From Plecoglossus altivelis (taxonomy: Eukaryota > Chordata > Actinopteri > Osmeriformes > Plecoglossidae), in the NCBI GenBank assembly GCA_036571765.1, contig BROE01000014.1:5160538-5224537 (forward strand): a stretch of 64,000 nt of DNA, read 5' to 3'. The stretch's first letter is position 1. Each line of letters opens with the position of its first letter. The notes beneath the pieces were generated by a model. That model ran no database searches. It was not told where the DNA came from and saw only the letters and a list, made by a program, of their open reading frames with translations. Of this stretch, positions 35,850 to 45,552 are shown in pieces. The translations under genes and the position numbers were made by a program.

Positions 35850-38813
35850 ATGTTGCCTTGGGTCCTGCTGAGCCTTCTCTGTATCTGCCATGGTGAGATT
35901 TAAGTGAATTACAAGTTTGGAGTGAAACGTCAATGAAATGTTCTTACTCTTAACTTTCTATCACTCTATCGCTTAGCCTACCAAACTACCATAACGTGCT
36001 ACGGACATGACACCATCTTCCCCAACGATGTATCTGCCTCAATGTACTTACACAAAGTGTTCTTCACTCCATCTTCTTCCCCGGGCCTCACCATAATGGT
36101 GATGGATAAGGTGAGTGAGACTGCCACTGTCTGACGGACAGACACATACATGCAATTGTGCACAGCACAATCGTTGCATTGTTAGAGTGGGTTTGTTTAA
36201 GGGGTTACTGTGGAGAAAACAAAACAACAAATACATGTATTCATGTGCTATCCAAATAAAATAACCTTTCTAAAGATTTACTCTAACTTTGTGTTTTGAA
36301 GAACACGTCTCTTGACCCTCGGTTCAAGAGAAGGTCCTCCATCACAAAATTACAGGATGTTACCATGGCTGATGAAGGAATATACTCAGTCCTCTTTTCA
36401 GACAAAGACAAACCTTTGCCTGTTCTCCGCGTTACGGTAAAAGGTGAGACCACATCGCAGAACATTATTCCATGCAGTTTAAAAACATGTAAGTTGATTG
36501 AAACAAAGGAGATGATCTGCCACAGAGTTATAAATGGGGTAAGTACCTATATGCTTATATATGCCAGCAGGCATTATATATGGTACAGTGCTGACCTGCC
36601 CATCTCTTCATCCACCCATCTCTTAGATTGTTCAAAAGAGGCAAGGCTGAATTATGGAATGAGTTACTCCTTTGAGGTGTCCAGAGCCGCCGCCACCATC
36701 GACTTCTCTCCTTTGAATGACGACACGGTTGTCGTTGTGTGGGACCGGACCCATCCTGTCAACAAGGGTAGAGGGACAGAAGAGAATGGACAATTTGTGA
36801 TGGATATGCTGACTCAGTCAGACCAAGGTGTTTACACCATCCGAGCGAGAAGAGGGAAGTTCTTAGGCCGAGTCCGCATCTACGTCGAAGGTATAGTAGA
36901 GCAGCTTTAACTGGGGATTGCGCATTTTGGGACCAGGTTTCATTTTTATAGAGCACGTTGTATTGGTTTACTGTTCCCCTTAACCTTGTGAATGACCCCC
37001 CCCCCCCTCCTCCTCCCCGTCACCGTCCTGTGACTTCAGAGTGGAGGCACAGTAAGGCTGTGCAGGCAGGAGAAGTCTTTGAGTTAAGCTTCCCGCTGGA
37101 TCCAGATGAGATCAGCCTTGCCTTCCAGCCAAACCTCAAGGATGTGGCTGCCTCACCGATCACTCTGATGGAGGATGGGCTGCTGGTAAACAGGTGGAGT
37201 TGTTTGTTCTTTTTATTTTTGTTCTGTAAGCTGTTTTTGTCGTAATTTTTAAATGTTTATTGGGCTGTCCTCCCTTATCAAAATTTGTAATCATTATTAT
37301 GCATTGATCTCATGTTACATTTGGTAGAGGAATACACAGGAGAGAAGCAAAGCCATAACACATCACTGGAGGCAGGATAAGGACCCTGTAAAGGGTCTGT
37401 CTTGTGTACTTATGCACTCTCTCACACAAAGGTGGCTGTTTAAGCAAAGGATTCGCTATGTTGGTGGGTTCACTAAAGAGTTGTATATCGAGAATTTGAT
37501 GCCCGAAGATCAAGGCACCTTCTGGGTCACAGACAGACATGGGAACCTGGCTAAGGTGGTGGATCTCACTGTCGTATCACCGCTTATCCCAGGTTAGTCA
37601 CAGTGCTATTTGCAGTATTACTATGCCGTTTCAGAAAAATACAAATTGATGTTACTAGTTAATTCTAAATAGTTGTTTGATTCTGATGAGATATGATAAT
37701 ATACAGTAAGACCTGTAGGGCTAGGTTTTACAGAGTTCTAATGATTCAAAATGTCCCCTGTAATAACTGACTAATTCTTTTTCAATTTTTCAGTTACAGA
37801 TACAGGTTATAAAGTCAACTATCCTGCGCTGATTGCAAGTGTTGCAGTCAGTGTGCTCGCTACCTGCTGTGCCAAGTGTTGCTGCTGTAGGAGAAGTCAG
37901 GCGAAAAGAGAATCTGATGCCAGTACTCCTGAAGAACCAATTGTCTTCCATCATGAGGTAGGTAGAAGGACAAAACAATCCCAGTTTGATGTATAAAATG
38001 TCTGATATTGGACTGAAACTCGTAGGATGCGAGTATGAACCAACTTTAAAATGTTGATATGTTGTTTGTCCTTGTGCCTGTATAATACTTTTGTATTTTG
38101 CAGACCACAATTATTGGCCCTAGACCCACAGAAGCGTATTCCGTGATCCAACACGATCCACCCTATAACCCCGCCCATCCAGCCATCTCAACCTCCAACC
38201 AACAACCTCAAGACGCAGATGTCTTGACTCATCGAGTACGTCCAGCGTCAATCTTGCTTCTCTTTTTCCTTTTTCTTTCCTAAGCAATTCTGTACCTCCA
38301 TTTTCTCCCTTCATTTATCTGATTGTGTCTTCCGACCTTTTTCTTTCTTCTGTCTTCTGCTGTCCCTCTTTTCTGCTGGTTAAATGAATGTAAACCATTT
38401 CCTTTCCCTAATATGTGTCTGTGTTTATTTCCTAGTTCAGTGTCGTTGCGGATGATGAGCCCCCATCCTATGATGCTGTCTCACACTTTCAGGTATACGA
38501 TAACCTGGATTTCCCACTTCTTCCACACACAATCATACAAATGCAACCAGGGACTCTTTGTTCAGAGGCCAGCGTGGGGATGCACCACACACACACACAC
38601 ACACATGACTGTTCTGTCTTCTCTGTTCAGGGCATAGACTCAGGAGGCGCGGCAGCACCATCACTCTCACAGGGTTTCGACTGCCTCTCCTCCGCCTCAG
38701 GAGTCCAGTTTCAGTTTCCCCAGGGTGCAAGCTACTCTTTGACTTCCCCACTTACCTCAGACCCACCCTCCTATGCAGATGTCTATACCTCGGATAAACT
38801 TAACTTCTCCTAG
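35850..38813 (+). CDS. Unrecognised Ig-type single-pass membrane protein with PPxY tail
   Basis: I do not recognise a named orthologue. Coding exons: 35850-35892, 35977-36110, 36302-36443, 36627-36890, 37040-37193, 37432-37592, 37794-37957, 38104-38235, 38436-38492, 38631-38813. All phases fit, giving 477 codons. A signal peptide (MLPWVLLSLLCICHA) precedes three modules of about 90 residues. Modules 1 and 2 end in an Ig-like MADEGIYSVLF or QSDQGVYTIRA and module 3 in PEDQGTFWVTD, i.e. the F-strand DxGxY/F pattern without the usual Cys. A transmembrane segment (about 310-325) runs into a cysteine-rich CCAKCCCCRR. The tail contains PPSYDAV (407-413) and PPSYADVY (462-469), WW-domain ligands of NEDD4-type ligases. 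Phase-1 boundaries around module 2 and between module 3 and the transmembrane exon are typical of Ig genes. It is probably a teleost-type surface receptor or adhesion protein; the ligand is unknown. Confidence 0.85.
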
Positions 38814-40905
38814 TGTACATATATTACCCAGAATGTACACCACGTCAACCTAGTGTAAAAGGGTTTGCTAATACCTCACTTTAATATAAAAAGATTTCTT
38901 ATTAGGAGTTTTATCTTTCAATATAGGTTTTATAATATATTGCAAATGTTCTATCAGTAGCCTAGACAACATGAACATTTGGAGAGTTTCATAGATTTTA
39001 ACAAACGCACAATTCTTATTTGTAGAATGTTCATGGGAATTTTGTCGTTATTCCACCATCTGTATCAGAGAAACCACTACCAAGCTAATGTGCCTTACTA
39101 CCATGCCATAATCATACTTTGTGGATAAAAGAGTATATAGTATAATTATTAGATAGCTGGTCTAACATGAGTGTATTGTTTTACTAACCATAAAAAGAAG
39201 TGGCCTTCGAAGTGCCAGTATGAAGGGCAATATTCCTAACGTCTTCTTTTGAATGCCTTGATTTGGAGTGTAGTGGAATGTGTTTTGTAATGTTTCAAAA
39301 TGTTTGTGTGTGCATGTGTGTGCATACAGTGAGGCAAAAAGTATTTAGTCAGCCACCAATTGTGCAAGTTTACATCATAGGTACACTTTAGCTATGAGAG
39401 ACAAAATGAGGGGGAAAAATCCAGAAAATTACATTGTCAGATTTTTAAATAATTTATTTGCAAATTATGGTGGAAAATAAGTATTTGGTCAATAACAAAA
39501 TAAAATAAGAAGTTAATCTCAATACTTTTTTATATGGCCTCTGTTGGCAATGACAATAATCAAACGTTTTCTGTAAGTCTCCACTTTTTTTACATACCGT
39601 TGCTGGTAGCCTATTCCTCCTTGCAGATCTCCTCTAGAAAAGAGATGTTTTGGGGCTGTCGGTGGGCAACACAGATTTTCAATTCCCTCCAAAGATTTTC
39701 TATGGGGCTGAGATCTGGAGACTGGCTAGCCACTCCAGGACCTTGAAATGCTTCTACGAAGCCACTCTTTCGTTGCCCGGGCAGTTTGTTTGGGATCATT
39801 GTCATGCTGAAAGACCCAGCCATGTTTCATCTTCAATGCTCTACATGTCTGGGCCCAGACATGTACTGGCTTAAGCAGGGGGACACGTCTGGCACTGCAG
39901 GATTTGAGTCCCTGGCGGCGTAGTGTGTTACTGATGGTAGCCTTTGTCACTTTGGTCCCAGCTCTCTGCAGGTCATTCACTAGGTCATTCACTGTGCGGT
40001 TGTGGGATTTTTGCTCACCGTTCCTGTGATCATTTTGACTCCACTGGGTGTCATCTTGTGTGGATCCCCAGAACAAGGGGGATTATCAGTGGTCTTTTAT
40101 GTCTTCCATTTTCTAATAATTGCTCCCACAGTTGATTTCTTCACACCAAGCTGCTTACCTATTGCAGATTGAGTCTTCCCAGTCTGGTTGAGGTCTACAG
40201 TTTTGTTTCTGGTATCCTTTGACAGCTCTTTGGTTGACTGTTTGAGGTTGTGGACAGGTGTCTTTTAAACTGATAACAAGTACAAGTAGGTGCCATTAAT
40301 ACAGGCAACGAGTGGAGGACAGAGGAGCCCCCTAAAGAAGAAGTTACAGGTCTGTGTGAGGCAGAAAGCTGTCTTTTTTGTAGGTGACCAACTACTTATT
40401 TTCAACCAACGTCTAATGTGCCTATAAATTCTAATGTGCAAATAAATTCTATGAACATCAGACAATGTGATTTTCTGGATTTTTTTCTCATTTTGTCTCT
40501 CATAGTTAAGGTGTACCTATTATAAATTACAGGCCTCTCTCATCTTTTTAAGTGGGAGAACTTGGTGGCTGACTAAATACTTTTTTGCCCCACTGTGTAT
40601 ATATATGAGAGGGAGAGATTAATGCATTAACTGTCTCCTAGTTTTCAATATCAATGCCATTATTTGCTCTAACCTTATTTCTCAAAGTGCTGTGCTGAAT
40701 ATCATAGTCCTGGATATGTGCTGAAGTTTAATCCTTGAAGACAGTATTACTTTACCAGCATCTAACTGTCTACTGTCATACTATCATATTCTTCTTTAAT
40801 GATTACTTGCCAAGTAGAGATTTTTGTTACAATAACCATCTACAAACCTAATGAAGTCCTGATGAATTTGGATGTTTATACTGTATGTTTTAAGAGTTCA
40901 ATAAA
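38814..40905 (+). other. 3' UTR of the Ig-type gene, interrupted by a Tc1 insertion
   Basis: After the stop at 38811-38813 no coding exon follows. AATAAA at 40900-40905 is the likely poly(A) signal. It is conserved in the decayed duplicate at about 42587, which shows that the ancestral 3' UTR was about 0.8 kb before the 1.27-kb Tc1 copy at 39327-40595 entered it. Confidence 0.6.
39327..40595 (-). mobile_element. Tc1/mariner transposon with inverted ends, defective
   Basis: The ends are inverted: CAGTGAGGCAAAAAGTATTT on the left and, read inward from the right, CAGTGGGGCAAAAAAGTATT, both continuing into TAGTCAGCCACC. TA flanks both sides. The minus strand holds transposase pieces, including an N-terminal helix-turn-helix part (VTKATISNTLRRQGLKS) and the catalytic FQHDNDPKQTA segment. 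They are in different frames with stops, so the copy is dead. It lies in the 3' UTR of the Ig-type gene. Confidence 0.92.
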
Positions 40906-41574
40906 CAATGTTTAAGTTGTTTGGTTTCAGTAGATCAAATAGTGCTATAACAGTAACATGAAATCATTGGCACGCATACTGTAAACCCCTGATAATCATT
41001 TTGAAATCACTATCTTAATGTCAGTATCAGTCAACACTTACAGTATGGTGGATAGTTGCAGATACATTTTTTATTTCTGCAGTATATGAAATATGCTTAT
41101 GGTGCATCCATTATAACAGGTAGTCTGTGAAATGTATGAAATTGTAGTACATTGACAGGTTTCACAGACACACTGGCATTAATAGACATTCTGTCAAAAG
41201 AAAAGAAAAAAGTTATGTGCATGGTATTAAAACAGCAGTGAAATGTCATCAAACCAAAAAGTTTGTTAGACACTATGTGATAGTTATTTGATTGTGGACC
41301 ATCAACATACGAGTTATCATTATGCAGCTCAGTGTGTTTTACGCCTACATTAAGACACAAGAGTCTTAGAGAAAACATTAGAGAATTAATAAAATACATT
41401 TAGTTCAACATTACATTTGACAATGAAGGGGAAAGCAGACTTAAAGGCTGCATAATACTTTTCATGAATGTACCAGAGCACTGCCGATTTGTAAAAAATT
41501 GAAATTGATTTTGTGTTCATAAATCATTAGATGTGGAGATTGATCAAGTACTTTGAAGAATTGTAGAACTCTTG

Positions 41575-42660
41575 CGTTGAGGAACACATAGGAGAGGAGC
41601 AAAAGCATAACAAACTAGAGGGTGGCGTGTGCTTGCGTCACTTGCAGATGGCTGGGGGGGGGGTTAATTGTACAACTGATATTTCTGTATATTTATACAA
41701 AATGTATGCTTGTTATTTATAAAGATTACATAGATTCAAAAGCATGCATTTGTTGCTGTTCATTTACAGCTCAAAATAGTGAAGAGTAGAATGAAAGTTT
41801 TCCTCTCGTATCCCCTTTAGTGATATTTTCAGGCATTTAGCCTACGCATATTGCATTTATTCGTCAGGAGAAAAAAAAACGTTTGAAGTTTGACGTGTGT
41901 CAAACAACGCAACCAGGGCCTCTTTGTTCAGGGGCTAGTATGGGGAGACTCATACGTGTACACACACATCTGTATGTGCTGTTTACTATTTTCAGGTAAT
42001 ATACTCTGAGGTGTCTCTGGTGTAAGCTACCCCTCAACCTCCTCACTGACCTCAGGCGCACCCTTTTATGCAGATATCTACACTTCAGACAGACTCAACT
42101 TTGCCAAGTGTACTGTATATACACAACTCAAAATGTACATCACTTTAACTAAGAGGGTAAACTAATGCCTCATTTTAATATCAAAAGCTACAAAAAGCTT
42201 ATAGTAATACTCTGTGGATAATAGAGTGTATTGTGTACTTATTAGATAGCTGATAAAACATGAGTTCATTGAATTACTGATCTTGAACATAAGAGGCCTT
42301 CATAGTGCATGAATGAAAGTCAATATTTCTAACCTCTTCTTTGAAGAACAATGTGGAGTGTAGTGGAATGTGTTTTCAAGTTAAAATGTAGATGTGTATA
42401 GTGAGAGAGAGGCAGAGACATGAATGTGTTAACAGTTATTTTCTGTTACTCAACATTTATGCCATTATTGGCTCTTTCTCATGTCACTAAGGATCTCTCA
42501 AACTACTGTGCTGAATATCATAGTTCTGTGTATACATGAGTAGAAGGTAGTATTACTTTAACAGCATGTAACTGTCTATTTTAGTTCAATAAACAGTGGT
42601 TAAGTTGTTTGGCTTCAGTCTATCAGGTAGTGATATAACAGTAACATGAAAACATTGGCA
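41575..42660 (+). pseudogene. Decayed partial duplicate of the Ig-type gene 3' end
   Basis: Sequence from about 41900 parallels 38540 onward: intron text (GCAACCAGGGCCTCTTTGTT), the last coding exon, and the 3' UTR to the poly(A) signal. Translated around 42025-42110 the end of the last exon still reads as YADIYTSDRLNFA against YADVYTSDKLNFS. The PPSY motif has become APFY and an in-frame stop precedes it. A shorter match at about 41580-41620 corresponds to the intron at about 37325-37365, so the duplication once extended further 5' and lost the intervening exons. The Tc1 copy is absent here. Confidence 0.85.
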
Positions 42661-42922
42661 GACAGACTACTGAATTTTTTTTTGGACAGCAGTGGTTTAC
42701 TCTCAATATGACACAGAAGCAACAGTTGCAGTAATAGTAGACATGTAGTCAGTTACACAGTAAGATTTCTTTCACAAATATTTAGTTGCATGCAGTATAT
42801 GACATGCGTATGAAATGTCCATCATGAGTGGGCAGTCGGTGGAATACACGGGGTTGAAATACATTGACAGATTGAATGACAGATTGAAATGCGTTGATAG
42901 TTTGCACAGGAACGGTCTGGCA

Positions 42923-43524
42923 TCACCAGAGATCATCATATCTGTGGGGGGAAACTAGTTAAGCGCAAAGTAAAAAGTGAAACAATTTAAAAGTTTGAGT
43001 AGACACGCTATGATGCTATTGTAATCAATATCCGTCGACATTTTACAATTAGACGATGTGTATCACGATGCTTTTGCATTTTTACGCAAAGCGCAAAATG
43101 GTCTTACAAAAATTGTCCCCACCTTCCATATGATCGTGGGATGCTCTCTGTGCTCTCTGTCAGTAACATGTCTGAGAACATAGTATCCGGGCTGGATCTT
43201 TTACCATACCTAAATATTAAAGAATACATTTATTCGTACTTTAAAACATCTTGCCAAACAAACACACAAACCCCAGTCTTCGGTGTTAACGTTTTACCAC
43301 GGCACACTATACAAACCAGTACCTATATACGTGGAAACTCACCGCTGTCTCGTAATGAGATTGATATAGTGTCTGAGCGCAGAGTAATACTTTGCAAGTT
43401 CCTCTGGAGGGGCGTCGTCACGGGGGCTCGCAGGCTTGGAGGGATACGCGTCAATCATGGAGTGGACGCATATCAGCGCGCAGAGAGCCAGTACACCAAG
43501 TGACATCGCTGCGTTTGGGCGCAT
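42923..43524 (-). CDS. npy: Neuropeptide Y precursor
   Basis: Secreted neuropeptide precursor acting on Y-type GPCRs. Coding exons in transcript order: 43524-43343, 43209-43123, 42941-42923, 95 codons, phases continuous. A signal peptide (about residues 1-26) is followed by a 36-residue peptide starting YPSKPASPRDD and ending NLITRQRY. Next come the amidation/cleavage signal GKR and a C-flanking peptide (SSPDTMFSDMLLTESTESIPR) ending YDDLW. The Tyr36 codon opens exon 3, the classical NPY gene structure, and the last exon encodes only five residues. An acceptor AG directly precedes the ATG, so a non-coding exon 1 (about 43760-43701) is expected. The SSPDT flanking peptide and position beside stk31 and pals2 indicate NPY rather than PYY. 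Whether it is the a or b teleost copy is open. The PASPR stretch is unusual. Confidence 0.95.
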
Positions 43525-43700
43525 CTACACTCACCCAAATCACAAGTAGATTGCATATGAGCAAATCAAATAGTAGATAAATGACATTTCTCAAACTGTA
43601 TTTTCAATCAAAATGAAAAAAATAATATTCACAAATGTATTCCGTAGCCTATACAATGAGAACCTTTTTAATATCAGCAAGCAAAGATATTTTTACTCAC

Positions 43701-43795
43701 ATTTCCTTGTAAACAATGGAGTATGTCGTTACTTGACTAAGCTACTGTATCCAACTCTGTCAGGTTCCTGACATCGTGTGAGTTTTATAATACGC
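43701..43795 (-). promoter_or_regulatory. npy core promoter and non-coding exon 1
   Basis: On the minus strand a TATA-like TATTATAAAACT lies at about 43793-43782. About 25-30 bp downstream transcription could begin near 43760. A consensus donor (AAAT|gtgagt) follows at 43701/43700 and would splice to the acceptor directly before the ATG at 43524. NPY genes typically have a TATA box and a short non-coding first exon, which this matches. Confidence 0.6.
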
Positions 43796-45552
43796 TGCGC
43801 AAAGTGCGCATTGACGATGAAGAGGAAGAGTGCCCAAAGAAGGCAAACGTCATCTCCCCCCTTTGTCGTAGAAAGGATGAAGATTTTTATTGTATCAGTA
43901 AAAGTGCCTGCTTGAAAGGTATAACTAAAAATTGGTTGTGTGCGTTCAGCACATTCAATTTTAGGTCACAATGTAGGCAATATGCCGTTTTCGCTCACAC
44001 AAACTCTTATCTTGAATCTACTCAAGGACCTACAACCCTTATTAAATGCACCCAACCAATTTTTGCATGTGAAATGTTTATCATCACAATTTCTAATCAC
44101 TGACATCAAGTCAACATCAAAGGCCTGATAGGTTTGCTTTTACCTTGAAACAGATTTGACCAATAAATATAATTGACACCCAGGGCATCCATGACTTTGT
44201 TGTAAGCATGCCTTGCTCAATGAGACTCCCAGTGACAAAAATTGAACACTATGAGCTAGATTGCAACTGTCTCAACAAATCCTGGCTCACAATGACTTAA
44301 TGTATTTGAAAACTTAATTAAACCCTTTTTGAAATTCATTGTTTCTCTGTATGAAACTGTCAGAGCTTATCCTGAAAAGTGCTTTGGGCAAATTTACTCA
44401 TTAAACACATGAATCAAAACGATTATACATAACACTGAACAGTATGAAGAACGTCAATCACCACAGCAGGTGGCACATGGGCTACTGTAGCCCAACCTGT
44501 TTGCTCGACAAAGTAAACCTTCAGTCAAATTAACGTTTATTTGACATTTTCGTAAAAATATATCATTTTTAGTTTGAGCGTGCTTAAACATAGCTCTCCT
44601 CTTATCTTCATCTTGTTGTCACGTTATAATTCTGTGTGATTTACATTAGTTTCCACCCATTCCACCTACAGGTTTGACTTTGCCAAATGTAAAACTATGT
44701 CAAAGCCTGTCATTAAAAAAACAATCAACAGGGAGAGAACGTCTTTGAATAGTTTGAACACTTCCTGGGTGCGTGGCTCACAACCAACAGACAGGCAGGC
44801 ACTCAATATAGTGAGTCATGGATTATAAAAAACAAAATCCATGTGGTTTGACACACTTCTGTTTCAGACAAGGTAGATTGAAACAATTTTGTCTAAATGT
44901 CTAAGAGTGTCCGGGTGGACTGCATTCCTCTCAAAATTAGGCTAGATATTGTTTTTGTGGTGCAAAGCAATCCAATTCCTGAAAATAGAAAGTGACAAAG
45001 ATTTTCTTTGGTGAGAATTATCTAGAGAATGTGACAGGAGATTGGTGCCAACAAAGTACATGTCAAATCAGGAGTCAGACAGAAAATTGTTCAGAGCTGA
45101 AGTTTAAAAGTATCCAAAAGCAAAACCTCAAGTCTAACTCCAGATAACTTTCCATTTGTGGAATATACTTGGATATGCACTTCAAGTTCATGATGGGTAA
45201 TACCTACATTTTGCTGGTACACAAAAATAGGTTTAGTGAACCGATTTGCCATCTTGAAGAAAACACATTTTGAATGGGCTGATCGTTTCTTTTATGCAAG
45301 GTCTACGTAAGTCTGCATCCTGTGCATGCATAGTCAATAACCTTCAGTAAACCATCTTTTCCCTTTCAAAAATATTTTTAATTATTTGCAAAGAAACTGC
45401 ATAATAACGGAAACATAACCTAAGTGATTAAACATTCATATTACCCATTTAAAAAGGGTGAACAGAAACAACTGTGCACATCTAAACTCTTGACAAAGTG
45501 TTAAAAAAAAGCAAAAAAAGCATGGCATCAACCAAATGTTGCCAATAGTGTC
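43796..45552. other. Intergenic region between npy and stk31
   Basis: No exon, transposon or array could be supported. It is AT-rich single-copy-looking sequence covering the npy upstream region and the stk31 3' end. Regulatory elements for npy would be expected here but cannot be named by inspection. Confidence 0.4.
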
